64,000 nucleotides of DNA from Sediminicoccus rosea (GCF_033547095.1 NZ_CP137852.1:1977501-2041500), one strand, 5' to 3'; numbered from the stretch's first letter, positions 1 through 9,469 are shown. Made by a program: numbers and translations. The notes: generated from the sequence alone by a model not told the origin.

Positions 1-1
1 G

Positions 2-1207
2 GGCCGCGCCGTCGGCCGTGCCATCGTCTGGCAGGACCGCCGCACCGCCGCCACCTGCGAGGCGCTGAAGGCGGCAGGGCATGAGGCGCTGGTCCGCGCG
101 CGCACCGGCCTGCTGCTCGACCCCTATTTCTCCGCGACCAAGCTCGCCTGGCTGCTCGACCACACGCCTGGCGCGCGCGCGGCGGCCGAGCGTGGGGAGC
201 TCTGCTTCGGCACCGTGGAGAGCTTCCTGCTGTTCCGCCTGACCGAGGGGCGCGTGCATGCGACGGATGCGACCAATGCGTCGCGCACCATGCTCTTCGA
301 CATCCATCGCGGCGCCTGGGACGCGGAGCTGTGCGAATTGTTCCGCGTGCCCATGGCGATCCTGCCCCAGGTGCGGGATTGCGCCGCACCGCTGGGCGAG
401 ACACGGCTGCTGGGCGGCGCCATTCCCATCCTCGGCATGGCTGGGGACCAGCAGGCGGCCACCATCGGCCAGGCCTGCTTCGCGCCGGGGATGATGAAGT
501 CCACCTACGGCACGGGCTGCTTCGCCCTGCTGGTGACGGGCGAGGAGGCGGTGCCCTCCTCCAACCGGCTGCTCACCACCCTGGCCTGGCAATTGGGCGG
601 CAGGCGGGCCTATGCGCTGGAGGGCTCGATCTTCATGGCCGGCGCCACGGTGCAATGGCTGCGCGACGGCCTCGGCATCATCCAGCATGCGAGCGAGGCG
701 GATGGCTGGGCCGCCCGCGCCAACCCGGCCGAGCGCGTGCAACTCGTGCCGGCCTTCACGGGCCTCGGCGCCCCCTGGTGGGATGCGGCGGCGCGCGGCG
801 CCATCCTGGGCCTGACGCGCGCTTCGGGCCGGGCCGAGATCTGCCGTGCGGCGCTGGAGGCGGTGGCGCTGCAGACCGGGGACCTGCTGGAGGCGATGCG
901 CCGCGACTGGCCGGGCATGAAGCAGACTGTGCTGCGGGTGGATGGCGGCATGGCGAAGAGCGACTGGACCATGCAGTTCCTGGCCGACCTGCTGGGCGCC
1001 CCGGTGGACCGCCCCATGGTGACCGAGACGACGGCGCTGGGCGCGGCCTATCTCGCGGGCCTGCAGGCCGGGCTGCTGCCCTCGCCCAGCGAGGCGCCGA
1101 CGCATTGGCGGCTGGAGCGCCGCTTCCAGCCCAACATGAGCCGCGAGGAGGCGGCCGAGCGCCGGGCGGCCTGGCAGGACGCGGTGCGCCGGACGCGCAG
1201 CGCATGA
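2..1207 (+). CDS. glpK: Glycerol kinase, 5' end cut by window edge
   Basis: FGGY-family kinase that phosphorylates glycerol to glycerol 3-phosphate with ATP in the cytoplasm. The frame is open from base 2, so the first 75 or so residues of a roughly 500-residue enzyme lie outside; 401 residues are visible. Recognisable glycerol-kinase segments are [36 protein letters not shown] and STYGTGCF, followed by the C-terminal ATPase motif [12 protein letters not shown]. The stop overlaps the next ATG (ATGA, 1204-1207), so translation is probably coupled to the SelA-like gene. The visible part looks intact. Another FGGY polyol kinase is possible in principle, but the motifs fit GlpK well. Confidence 0.93.
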   Translation, partial: GRAVGRAIVWQDRRTAATCEALKAAGHEALVRARTGLLLDPYFSATKLAWLLDHTPGARAAAERGELCFGTVESFLLFRLTEGRVHATDATNASRTMLFDIHRGAWDAELCELFRVPMAILPQVRDCAAPLGETRLLGGAIPILGMAGDQQAATIGQACFAPGMMKSTYGTGCFALLVTGEEAVPSSNRLLTTLAWQLGGRRAYALEGSIFMAGATVQWLRDGLGIIQHASEADGWAARANPAERVQLVPAFTGLGAPWWDAAARGAILGLTRASGRAEICRAALEAVALQTGDLLEAMRRDWPGMKQTVLRVDGGMAKSDWTMQFLADLLGAPVDRPMVTETTALGAAYLAGLQAGLLPSPSEAPTHWRLERRFQPNMSREEAAERRAAWQDAVRRTRSA

Positions 1208-2364
1208 TCTTCGCCGAATTCGGCATCACGCCCATCATCAACGCCTATGGCACCAACACGCGCCTCTCGGCCGGGCCGCTGGCCGATGAGGTGGCCGAGG
1301 CCATGCGCGCGGCCGCGACGGCGAGCGTGGACATCCTCGACCTCCAGGCCGCGGCCTGCCGGGAGATCCAGCGCGCCACGGGGGCGGAGGCGGGCTTTGT
1401 CACCTCCGGCGCCTCCGCCGCCTTGTTGCTGGCCGCCGCCGCCTGCCTCGCGCGGCTGGATGCCGGGGCGATGAACCGCCTGCCCGTGACGCGGGAGGGG
1501 CGCTGCGAATTCCTCATCTCTCGCAGCCAGCGCAACATGTATGACCGGGCGATCGAGACGGCGGGCGGGCGCCTCGTGGATGTCGGCATCCCGGACCGCG
1601 TCTCGGGGGCGGGCGTGCGCGATGCGAGTGCGGCGGAATTCGCCGATGCCATCACGCCGCGCACGGCGGGCATCCTGCATGTGGCGCAGCCGCGCGCCGA
1701 GCCGCCGCTGCGCGAGATCATCGCCGTGGCGCGGGCGGCGGGGATTCCGGTCATCGTGGACGCCGCCGCGCAATTGCCGCCGGCGGAGAACCTGCGGCGC
1801 TTCATCGCGGAAGGGGCGGACCTCGTCGCCTTCTCCGGCGGCAAGGCGATCGGCGGGCCGCAGGCCTCGGGTCTTCTCGCGGGCCAGGGGGTGCTGGTGG
1901 CCTCGGCGCTCGCGCAGATGCTCGATCTCGACCTGCCGGCGTCGCAGTTCCGGGCGCCCGCGGAATTCTCGGCGTTGTCGCAACTGGCCTTCTTCCCGCG
2001 CACCGGCATCGGGCGTTCCTGCAAGGTGGGGCGGGAGGAGGTGATGGGGCTGCTGGTGGCGCTGCGCCGCTTCACGGCCGAGGATGCGGCGACGCGCCGC
2101 GCCCGCTGGCAGGCGCGGCTCGATGCGGTGCGCGTCGCCTCCGGCCTCGAGTTCGAGGCGGGCATGGCGGGTGAGGTCCCGCTGCTCTGGCTGCGCGTGC
2201 CCGATGCGCCGGCCATGGAGGCACGGCTGCGCGCGGGCTGCCCGGCCGTGCATGTGAACCCTGCGCGGCTCGCGGAGGGCATCCTCACCATCAACCCGGT
2301 CAGCCTGCATGATCGGGATTGCGCGCGCCTGGGCGAATTGCTGCGCGCGGCCCTTGCCGAGTGA
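1204..2364 (+). CDS. SelA-like PLP-dependent enzyme (aminotransferase class V fold)
   Basis: 386 residues, related to L-seryl-tRNA(Sec) selenium transferase and to D-glucosaminate-6-phosphate ammonia-lyase. The N-terminal [19 protein letters not shown] and the PLP-lysine segment [16 protein letters not shown] (Lys about 214) are typical of this family, which acts on small substrates in sugar-acid or amino-acid catabolism rather than on tRNA when no selD or selB is nearby. None is seen here. The ATG overlaps the glpK stop. A lyase or aldolase acting on a phosphorylated or amino compound is inferred from the kinase and AtuA neighbours; the substrate is unknown. Confidence 0.8.
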   Translation: MIFAEFGITPIINAYGTNTRLSAGPLADEVAEAMRAAATASVDILDLQAAACREIQRATGAEAGFVTSGASAALLLAAAACLARLDAGAMNRLPVTREGRCEFLISRSQRNMYDRAIETAGGRLVDVGIPDRVSGAGVRDASAAEFADAITPRTAGILHVAQPRAEPPLREIIAVARAAGIPVIVDAAAQLPPAENLRRFIAEGADLVAFSGGKAIGGPQASGLLAGQGVLVASALAQMLDLDLPASQFRAPAEFSALSQLAFFPRTGIGRSCKVGREEVMGLLVALRRFTAEDAATRRARWQARLDAVRVASGLEFEAGMAGEVPLLWLRVPDAPAMEARLRAGCPAVHVNPARLAEGILTINPVSLHDRDCARLGELLRAALAE

Positions 2365-2402
2365 CGCCGCCCGGCAAAGACTGGCCCCCAGGGAGGATCA
2401 GG

Positions 2403-3782
2403 ATGGACCGCTTTCTCGTCGGCAATGGCGCGGGTTTTTCGGGCGATCGCGTGGATGCGCCGCTGCCCGTGCTGCGCACCCTGATCGCCAGCGGCCTGCC
2501 CGCGGCCATGTTCTTCGAGACGCTGGGCGAGCGCACCGTGGCGCTGGCCCATCTGGAGAAGCGCCGCGACCGCGAGGCGGGCTACGAGCCCATGCTGGAA
2601 CGGCTGCTCGAGCCCATCCTGGCGCTGGCGAAGCGGCATGGCATCCCGCTGCTCGGCAATTGGGGCGCGGCCAATCCGCCCGCCGCGGCGCGCGCCGTGG
2701 CAAAGCTGGCGCTGGCGCAGGGGATGCCCGATCTCCGCATTGCCCTCGTCGAGGGAGATGACGTGACGGGGCTCGTCGCCGGCGGGCAATTGCCGGTGCA
2801 TGAGGCCGATGCGGGCCTCGACATGGGCGCCTGGAACCTCATCGCCGCCAATGCCTATATCGGCGCCGAGCCGCTGGTGGAGGCGCTGGCCCAGGGTGCG
2901 GACGTGGTCGTCGCGGGCCGCACGAGCGACCCGGCGCTGGCCATCGCGCCGCTCGCGCATCACTTCGGTTGGCGGGCGGATGACTGGGAGAAGCTGGCCC
3001 TGGGCGCGGCCGCCGGGCATCTGCTGGAATGCGGCAGCCAGGTCACCGGCGGCGTCTTCTGGGACCCCGGCTTCAAGGACATCCCCGACCCCGCCAATAT
3101 CGGCTTCCCCATCGCGGAGGTCACGCGCGAAGGTGGCCTGGTCATCACCAAGGCGGCCGAGACCGGCGGCCTCGTGGATCTCCGCACGGTGAAGGAGCAG
3201 CTCCTCTACGAGCTGCACGACCCCGCGCACTACATCACGCCCGACGTGGTGCTGGACATCACCGGCTGCACGGCCGAGCAGGTGGGGAAGGACCGCGTCG
3301 CGGTGCACGGCCTGCGCGGCCATCCGCGGCCCGACACACTCAAGGTGACGGCGAGCTTCGAGGGCAGCTGGCTGGGCGAGGGCGAGGTCTCCGTCGCCGG
3401 GCCCAATGCGCTGGCGCGCGCCCGTGCCACTGCCGATGTCCTGCTGGAGCGGATGAGGATCCGCGGCCTGGAGGTGCGCGCGCGGGTGGACCTGATCGGC
3501 GTGGCCAGCGTGCATGACAGTGATGATGGCGCGCTCTGGCGCGGCTATGACGGGCCGGAGCCGCCGGAAATCCGCATCCGCCTCGCCGTCGAGGCGCGCA
3601 CGCGCGACGATGCCGACCAGGCCTCGCGCGAGGTTCTGGCATTGCTCTGCTGCGGCACGGCGGGCACGGGCGGGGCGCGCTGGCGCGTCACGCCGCGCAT
3701 CCTGACCCGCAGCCACCTGGTGCTGCGCGAGCGCGTGCCGGTCACGGTTTCGGTGCGCACGGCGCGGGAGATCCTGGCGTGA
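2403..3782 (+). CDS. AtuA-like (DUF1446) acyclic terpene utilisation family protein
   Basis: 459 residues. It matches the AtuA/DUF1446 family, named after the citronellol/geraniol utilisation locus of Pseudomonas; biochemical activity is not established. Family-like stretches are FLVGNGAGFSGDRVDA at the start, VAGRTSDPALAIAPL in the middle and TGGVFWDPGFKDIPD later. The start at 2403 is chosen for the GGAGG about 8 nt upstream; longer in-frame starts have no such site. Its last codons overlap a GTG start for the small companion gene, an arrangement usual for AtuA proteins. Here it belongs to the operon with GlpK and a SelA-like enzyme, not to an acyl-CoA carboxylase cluster. Confidence 0.85.
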   Translation: MDRFLVGNGAGFSGDRVDAPLPVLRTLIASGLPAAMFFETLGERTVALAHLEKRRDREAGYEPMLERLLEPILALAKRHGIPLLGNWGAANPPAAARAVAKLALAQGMPDLRIALVEGDDVTGLVAGGQLPVHEADAGLDMGAWNLIAANAYIGAEPLVEALAQGADVVVAGRTSDPALAIAPLAHHFGWRADDWEKLALGAAAGHLLECGSQVTGGVFWDPGFKDIPDPANIGFPIAEVTREGGLVITKAAETGGLVDLRTVKEQLLYELHDPAHYITPDVVLDITGCTAEQVGKDRVAVHGLRGHPRPDTLKVTASFEGSWLGEGEVSVAGPNALARARATADVLLERMRIRGLEVRARVDLIGVASVHDSDDGALWRGYDGPEPPEIRIRLAVEARTRDDADQASREVLALLCCGTAGTGGARWRVTPRILTRSHLVLRERVPVTVSVRTAREILA

Positions 3783-4114
3783 TCGAAGTTCCTCTGCATC
3801 AGGTCGCGCACAGCCGCGCGGGCGACAAGGGCAACCGGCTCAACATGTCGCTCATTCCCTACCGGGCGGAGCTCTACCCGATCCTCGCCGAGCAGGTGAC
3901 GGCGGAGCGCGTGCTGGCGCTGTTCCGCCATCGCGGCGCCACCGGGTGCGTGCGGCATGACCTGCCGCGGCTGCACGCCTTCAACTTCGTGGTGGATGAG
4001 GTGCTGGAGGGTGGCGTGAATGGAAGCCTGAACCTCGACGGCCATGGCAAGACCAACTCCTTCCGGCTGCTCGGCCTGACCGTGCGGGTGCCGGAGGCGC
4101 TGCTGGCCCGTTAA
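3779..4114 (+). CDS. AtuA-associated small protein
   Basis: 111 residues starting at GTG in a GTGA overlap with the AtuA-like gene. The segment HSRAGDKGNRLNMSL near the start and the GGVNGSLNLDGHGKT stretch near the end are typical of the small ferredoxin-fold partner found after, or fused to, AtuA/DUF1446 proteins. A direct partner role with the upstream gene is inferred from this consistent adjacency. Last gene of the four-gene cluster; a short hairpin (GCCGGC arms, 4149-4166) without a T-run follows. Confidence 0.82.
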   Translation: MIEVPLHQVAHSRAGDKGNRLNMSLIPYRAELYPILAEQVTAERVLALFRHRGATGCVRHDLPRLHAFNFVVDEVLEGGVNGSLNLDGHGKTNSFRLLGLTVRVPEALLAR

Positions 4115-4181
4115 CCCGGCGCTAAGGCGCGGCGGTCACTCTCGCCCTGCCGGCAAAAGGGCCGGCACGACGAGGGGCATC

Positions 4182-5270
4182 ATGCGACCAGAACGGCTCG
4201 AGGCGCTGCGTTTCGCGGGCTATGCGCCCCGCACCCTGCTCGATGTGGGGGCCCATCTCGGGCATTTCACGGCGGGCCTCCGGCAGGTCTTCCCCGATTG
4301 TGTGCCGACGCTGGTGGAGCCCAACCCGCATTGCCTGCCTGCCCTGGCGGCGACCGGGCATGAGGTGCTGGGCTTCGCCGCCAGCCACGAGAATGGCGAG
4401 GCGGAGCTCTTCCTCACGCGGGAATGGCTGCAATCCACCGGCACTTCGCTCTACCGCGAGAACACGCATTTCTTCCGCGACGAAGTGCTGGTGCGCACGC
4501 CCGTGCCCAGGCGCCGGCTGGATGACGTGCTGGCCGGCCGCCGCTTCGACCTGGTGAAGATCGACACGCAGGGCGCCGAGCTCGACGTGCTGCTCGGTGG
4601 GCAGCAGGTGCTGCGCCAGGCGGACTACATCCTCATCGAGGTCTCGCTGGTGGAATACAACCAGGGCGGCGCGCGCGCGGAGGAGGTCTTCGCGGCGCTG
4701 GGCGCGCTCGGCTTCCGCAGTGCGGAGGTGGCGGAGTTCCATCGCCTGCGCGGCGTGCGGGACGGCGCGCTGCTGCAGCTCGACTTCCTGTTCGAGCGCG
4801 AGGTGCCGCGCCCCTCCCAGGCGCTGCGCGGGCCGGTGGCGGGGCTGGAGACCTGGCTCCAGGAGCGGCGTTCGCGCTGCGCGGATTTCGCGGTGCTGGC
4901 GGTGCGGGAGGCGGGCACCGAGGCCGAGCTGGGCTTCGGCGCGGCGGCAACGGCACTGGCCATCGCGGGCGATCCGGCGCGGGGGCGGGATTGGCAGGCG
5001 CTGTTGCGCCTGGCCGCGCAACGCGGCCGCGTTCCCTATGCCGTTGCGCGCCTGCCGGCCAGCCGCATGGCCGATGCCGCGCTGCTGCTCGACATGCTGC
5101 CGCGCGTGGCGGCCGCCGGCCTGGTGGAGGTGGCGGCGGGCCAGCCCTGGCACTGGGAGGAGGTGGAGGGGCAGATCCGTCTCGCGCCCGGCAGCCGGGC
5201 GATGCCGCCCGTCCTGCAATGGCGCGGCGCGATCGCCTTCGAGGCGCTTGTGGCGCGGAAGGCGGCCTGA
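4182..5270 (+). CDS. FkbM family methyltransferase
   Basis: 362 residues. The SAM-binding motif DVGAHLGHFT lies near residues 21-30 and the FkbM signature KIDTQGAELDVL near residues 126-137, so the first half is a Rossmann-type methyltransferase as in O-methylation of sugars or secondary metabolites. The last 120 or so residues are an extra low-complexity alpha/beta tail not assigned to a family. A GAGGGG site 6 nt before the ATG supports this start. It precedes the repeat protein and a SPINDLY-type glycosyltransferase, so a job in methylating glycans or a surface protein is plausible but inferred. Confidence 0.85.
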   Translation: MRPERLEALRFAGYAPRTLLDVGAHLGHFTAGLRQVFPDCVPTLVEPNPHCLPALAATGHEVLGFAASHENGEAELFLTREWLQSTGTSLYRENTHFFRDEVLVRTPVPRRRLDDVLAGRRFDLVKIDTQGAELDVLLGGQQVLRQADYILIEVSLVEYNQGGARAEEVFAALGALGFRSAEVAEFHRLRGVRDGALLQLDFLFEREVPRPSQALRGPVAGLETWLQERRSRCADFAVLAVREAGTEAELGFGAAATALAIAGDPARGRDWQALLRLAAQRGRVPYAVARLPASRMADAALLLDMLPRVAAAGLVEVAAGQPWHWEEVEGQIRLAPGSRAMPPVLQWRGAIAFEALVARKAA

Positions 5271-5342
5271 TCGGCAAAAAAACCGAGCGCGATTCACGAA
5301 ATATAAGCCTTCGACTGGGAATCTCGTGATGCGGGAGTGGTG

Positions 5343-5405
5343 TTTCCAGAGAGCACCCCTCGGAGAAGCCGGCAGCAAGACGCTGTGTTCCGCCCTCTCT
5401 GGAAA
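5343..5405 (+). promoter_or_regulatory. Inverted repeat in the leader of the repeat-protein gene
   Basis: An exact 11-bp inverted repeat, TTTCCAGAGAG (5343-5353) and CTCTCTGGAAA (5395-5405), with a 41-nt loop. The right arm runs into the AAGGA ribosome-binding site of the gene starting at 5417. A folded leader could therefore occlude initiation. There is no T-run, so it is not a simple terminator. Confidence 0.45.
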
Positions 5406-5416
5406 AGGAATGCGCC

Positions 5417-8400
5417 ATGTCCATCTCGCTGCTCTCCACCAACCAGATCCGCGCGCTGACAACCACCTCGGTGGCGGCGCTCTCGACCACGCAGATCAGC
5501 GCGCTGACGACGACCCAGATCGGGGCGCTCAGCAGCTCTGCCGTCGAGACGATGAGCGCCACGCAGATCGGCGCGCTCTCGACCTCGCAGGTGCGGGGCC
5601 TGACCGCAACGCAGATCCCCTATCTCTCGGCCCAGCTGAGCTTCAGCGGGGACCAGTTGGCCGTGCTGGGCGAGTTCCAGCTGCGCGCCTTGACGACGAC
5701 GCAGCTCTCCGGCCTCGATGCGACGAAAGTCGCGGCGCTGACCACCTCGCAGATCCGTGCGCTGAGCACGACGCAGCTGGGCGCCCTGACGGCGACCGAT
5801 ATCGGCGAATTCACCAGCACCCAGGTCCGCGCCTTGACGGTGAGCCAGGTGGGCGCGCTGGCTTCCACCCAGGTCGCGGCGCTGAGCACGACGCAGCTCA
5901 CAGGGCTCACCGCCTCTCAGATTGGTGGCCTGACGGCGACGGGTCTGTCGGCGCTGGATGCGACGCAGATGGGCGCGCTGAGCGCCACGCAGATCGGGGG
6001 TGTGACGGCGACGCAGATCCGGGGCCTGACGGCGACGGATGTGTCGGAGCTGAGCGCGACCCAGGTGGGAGCGCTGAACGCGTCGCAGATTGGCGCGCTG
6101 AGCGCGACGAATGTCTCGGCGCTGGACGCGACGCAGACGGGGGCGCTGTCGGGCACGCAGCTGCGGGGGCTGAGCACCACGCAGGTGCAGGGTCTGACGA
6201 CGACGGACCTGGGTGAGCTGAGTGCGACGCAGGTGGGCGCGCTGACGGCCTCGCAGGTGGGTGCGCTGAGCGCGACGAGCCTCTCGGCGCTGGATGCGAC
6301 GCAGGTGGGGGCGTTGAGCACGACGCAGGTGCGTGGGCTGACCAATGCGCAGCTGGGCGGGCTGAGCACGACGGATGTGGGCGAGCTGAGCGCCACGCAG
6401 ATCGGCGCCTTGAGCGCGACGCAGCTGGGGGCGCTGGGGGCGACGAACCTGGCGGCGCTGTCGGCCACGCAGATGGGGGGTCTGACGAGCTCGCAGATCG
6501 GCGGTCTGACGGCGACGGCGCTGTCTGGGTTTGACGCGACGCAGATGGGCGCCTTGAGCACGACGCAGCTGCGGGGTGTGACGGCGACGCAGATGGGCGG
6601 GCTGAGTGCGACGGATGTGGGCGAGCTGACGGCGACGCAGGTGGGTGGCCTTGCGGCCTCTCAGATCGGTGGCCTGACGGCGACGGGTCTGTCGGCGCTG
6701 GATGCGACGCAGATGGGCGCGCTGAGCGCCACGCAGATCGGGGGTGTGACGGCGACGCAGATCCGGGGCCTGACGGCGACGGATGTGTCGGAGCTGAGCG
6801 CGACCCAGGTGGGAGCGCTGAACGCGTCGCAGATTGGCGCGCTGAGCGCGACGAATGTCTCGGCGCTGGACGCGACGCAGACGGGGGCGCTGTCGGGCAC
6901 GCAGCTGCGGGGGCTGAGCACCACGCAGGTGCAGGGTCTGACGACGACGGACCTGGGTGAGCTGAGTGCGACGCAGGTGGGCGCGCTGACGGCCTCGCAG
7001 GTGGGTGCGCTGAGCGCGACGAGCCTCTCGGCGCTGGATGCGACGCAGGTGGGGGCGTTGAGCACGACGCAGGTGCGTGGGCTGACCAATGCGCAGCTGG
7101 GCGGGCTGAGCACGACGGATGTGGGCGAGCTGAGCGCCACGCAGATCGGCGCCTTGAGCGCGACGCAGCTGGGGGCGCTGGGGGCGACGAACCTGGCGGC
7201 GCTGTCGGCCACGCAGATGGGGGGTCTGACGAGCTCGCAGATCGGCGGTCTGACGGCGACGGCGCTGTCTGGGTTTGACGCGACGCAGATGGGCGCCTTG
7301 AGCACGACGCAGCTGCGGGGTGTGACGGCGACGCAGATGGGCGGGCTGAGTGCGACGGATGTGGGCGAGCTGACGGCGACGCAGGTGGGTGGCCTTGCGG
7401 CCTCTCAGATCGGTGGCCTGACGGCGACGGGTCTGTCGGCGCTGGATGCGACGCAGATGGGCGCGCTGAGCGCCACGCAGATCGGGGGTGTGACGGCGAC
7501 GCAGATCCGGGGCCTGACGGCGACGGATGTGTCGGAGCTGAGCGCGACCCAGGTGGGAGCGCTGAACGCGTCGCAGATTGGCGCGCTGAGCGCGACGAAT
7601 GTCTCGGCGCTGGACGCGACGCAGACGGGGGCGCTGTCGGGCACGCAGCTGCGGGGGCTGAGCACCACGCAGGTGCAGGGTCTGACGACGACGGACCTGG
7701 GTGAGCTGAGTGCGACGCAGGTGGGCGCGCTGACGGCCTCGCAGGTGGGTGCGCTGAGCGCGACGAGCCTCTCGGCGCTGGATGCGACGCAGGTGGGGGC
7801 GTTGAGCACGACGCAGGTGCGTGGGCTGACCAATGCGCAGCTGGGCGGGCTGAGCACGACGGATGTGGGCGAGCTGAGCGCCACGCAGATCGGCGCCTTG
7901 AGCGCGACGCAGCTGGGGGCGCTGGGGGCGACGAACCTGGCGGCGCTGTCGGCCACGCAGATGGGGGGTCTGACGAGCTCGCAGATCGGCGGTCTGACGG
8001 CGACGGCGCTGTCTGGGTTTGACGCGACGCAGATGGGCGCCTTGAGCACGACGCAGCTGCGGGGTGTGACGGCGACGCAGATGGGCGGGCTGAGTGCGAC
8101 GGATGTGGGCGAGCTGACGGCGACGCAGGTGGGTGGCCTTGCGGCCTCTCAGATCGGTGGCCTGACGGCGACGGGTCTGTCGGCGCTGGATGCGACGCAG
8201 ATGGGCGCGCTGAGCGCCACGCAGATCGGGGGTGTGACGGCGACGCAGATCCGGGGCCTGACGGCGACGGATGTGTCGGAGCTGAGCGCGACCCAGGTGG
8301 GAGCGCTGAACGCGTCGCAGATTGGCGCGCTGAGCGCGACGAATGTCTCGGCGCTGGACGCGACGCAGACGGGGGCGCTGTCGGGCACGCAGCTGCGGGG

Positions 8401-9448
8401 GCTGAGCACCACGCAGGTGCAGGGTCTGACGACGACGGACCTGGGTGAGCTGAGTGCGACGCAGGTGGGCGCGCTGACGGCCTCGCAGGTGGGTGCGCTG
8501 AGCGCGACGAGCCTCTCGGCGCTGGATGCGACGCAGGTGGGGGCGTTGAGCACGACGCAGGTGCGTGGGCTGACCAATGCGCAGCTGGGCGGGCTGAGCA
8601 CGACGGATGTGGGCGAGCTGAGCGCCACGCAGATCGGCGCCTTGAGCGCGACGCAGCTGGGGGCGCTGGGGGCGACGAACCTGGCGGCGCTGTCGGCCAC
8701 GCAGATGGGGGGTCTGACGAGCTCGCAGATCGGCGGTCTGACGGCGACGGCGCTGTCTGGGTTTGACGCGACGCAGATGGGCGCCTTGAGCACGACGCAG
8801 CTGCGGGGCGTGACGGCGACGCAGATGGGCGGGCTGAGTGCCACGGATGTGGGCGAGCTGACGGCGACGCAGGTGGGTGGCCTCGCGGCCTCTCAGATCG
8901 GTGGCCTGACGGCGACGGGTCTGTCGGCGCTGGATGCGACGCAGATGGGCGCGCTGAGTGCCACGCAGATCGGGGGTGTGACGGCGACGCAGATCCGGGG
9001 CCTGACGGCGACGGATGTGTCGGAGCTGAGCGCGACCCAGGTTGAGGCGCTCGGCGTGTCGCAGATCGCGGCACTCTCCGCCACCAACCTCTCCGCCCTG
9101 GACGCCACCCAGGTCGGGGCGATGAGCACGCTCCAGCTGCGCGGCATGACCACCACCCAGGTGCAGGGGCTCTCCAGCACGGATATCGGGGAATTCACCG
9201 AGACCCAGCTCTCCTCGCTGAGCGGCTCGCAGATTGGCGCGCTCACTGCCACGGTGATCGGCGCGCTGACCACGACCAACCTGGATCCGCTGACCTCGAC
9301 GCAGATCCGCGCGCTGACCACCACGCAGATCGACCAGCTCTCCACCACCAACATCGCTTCGCTGAACGAGACCCAGCTCGCCGGCTTCGATGCGACCCAG
9401 GTGGGCAGCATGTCGGATGAGCAGATCACGGCCTATCTCGGCCTCTGA
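5417..9448 (+). CDS. Giant octapeptide-repeat protein
   Basis: 1343 residues, of which nearly all are octapeptides with consensus L-[ST]-[AT]-T-Q-[IVLM]-[GR]-[AG], roughly 165 units. Units build a 56-residue block of seven (ending in Asp/Glu-marked units such as LTATDVSE), and four such blocks plus a three-unit spacer build a 248-residue super-repeat. Residues 172-1163 are four near-identical super-repeats, then a 45-residue partial fifth. No signal peptide or membrane segment is seen. I found one Lys, two Pro and no Cys, Trp or His; Ser+Thr is 67 of 248 (27%) in one super-repeat. Each unit has Ser/Thr three residues before Gln, like a helix capping box, so short stacked helices of a solenoid are possible. 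Function unknown; a secreted or surface protein O-glycosylated by the downstream OGT-like enzyme is an inference. SD AAGGA lies 8 nt before the ATG. Confidence 0.85.
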   Translation: MSISLLSTNQIRALTTTSVAALSTTQISALTTTQIGALSSSAVETMSATQIGALSTSQVRGLTATQIPYLSAQLSFSGDQLAVLGEFQLRALTTTQLSGLDATKVAALTTSQIRALSTTQLGALTATDIGEFTSTQVRALTVSQVGALASTQVAALSTTQLTGLTASQIGGLTATGLSALDATQMGALSATQIGGVTATQIRGLTATDVSELSATQVGALNASQIGALSATNVSALDATQTGALSGTQLRGLSTTQVQGLTTTDLGELSATQVGALTASQVGALSATSLSALDATQVGALSTTQVRGLTNAQLGGLSTTDVGELSATQIGALSATQLGALGATNLAALSATQMGGLTSSQIGGLTATALSGFDATQMGALSTTQLRGVTATQMGGLSATDVGELTATQVGGLAASQIGGLTATGLSALDATQMGALSATQIGGVTATQIRGLTATDVSELSATQVGALNASQIGALSATNVSALDATQTGALSGTQLRGLSTTQVQGLTTTDLGELSATQVGALTASQVGALSATSLSALDATQVGALSTTQVRGLTNAQLGGLSTTDVGELSATQIGALSATQLGALGATNLAALSATQMGGLTSSQIGGLTATALSGFDATQMGALSTTQLRGVTATQMGGLSATDVGELTATQVGGLAASQIGGLTATGLSALDATQMGALSATQIGGVTATQIRGLTATDVSELSATQVGALNASQIGALSATNVSALDATQTGALSGTQLRGLSTTQVQGLTTTDLGELSATQVGALTASQVGALSATSLSALDATQVGALSTTQVRGLTNAQLGGLSTTDVGELSATQIGALSATQLGALGATNLAALSATQMGGLTSSQIGGLTATALSGFDATQMGALSTTQLRGVTATQMGGLSATDVGELTATQVGGLAASQIGGLTATGLSALDATQMGALSATQIGGVTATQIRGLTATDVSELSATQVGALNASQIGALSATNVSALDATQTGALSGTQLRGLSTTQVQGLTTTDLGELSATQVGALTASQVGALSATSLSALDATQVGALSTTQVRGLTNAQLGGLSTTDVGELSATQIGALSATQLGALGATNLAALSATQMGGLTSSQIGGLTATALSGFDATQMGALSTTQLRGVTATQMGGLSATDVGELTATQVGGLAASQIGGLTATGLSALDATQMGALSATQIGGVTATQIRGLTATDVSELSATQVEALGVSQIAALSATNLSALDATQVGAMSTLQLRGMTTTQVQGLSSTDIGEFTETQLSSLSGSQIGALTATVIGALTTTNLDPLTSTQIRALTTTQIDQLSTTNIASLNETQLAGFDATQVGSMSDEQITAYLGL
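5915..9041 (+). repeat. Tandem 744-bp coding super-repeat, 4.2 copies
   Basis: Copies run 5915-6658, 6659-7402, 7403-8146 and 8147-8890, with a partial fifth 8891-9041. The period is 744 bp = 31 octapeptide codon blocks of 24 bp. The copies are almost identical in DNA. The few differences I found are at the outer edges: ATTGG/ATCGG at the start of copy 1, and single changes at 8809, 8842, 8884 and 8959 in copies 4-5. This fits recent expansion and homogenisation by unequal exchange. The flanking, non-amplified octapeptides use more ACC/CTC codons, the array more ACG/CTG. Confidence 0.95.
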
Positions 9449-9469
9449 GGCTGAACAGAGGAGGACAGG

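Noticed and set aside
1245-3716. 823-residue minus-strand frame opposite the SelA-like and AtuA genes
   Set aside because: Third-position and family evidence support the plus-strand genes; the minus frame is Arg/Ala-rich shadow typical of such GC content.
4149-4166. GCCGGC hairpin after the AtuA companion as terminator
   Set aside because: Six-bp palindromic arms without a T-run; GC-rich palindromes of this size are frequent here.
5915-9041. CRISPR-like regular repetition
   Set aside because: Repeats are contiguous, codon-phased and continue an open reading frame; there are no unique spacers.
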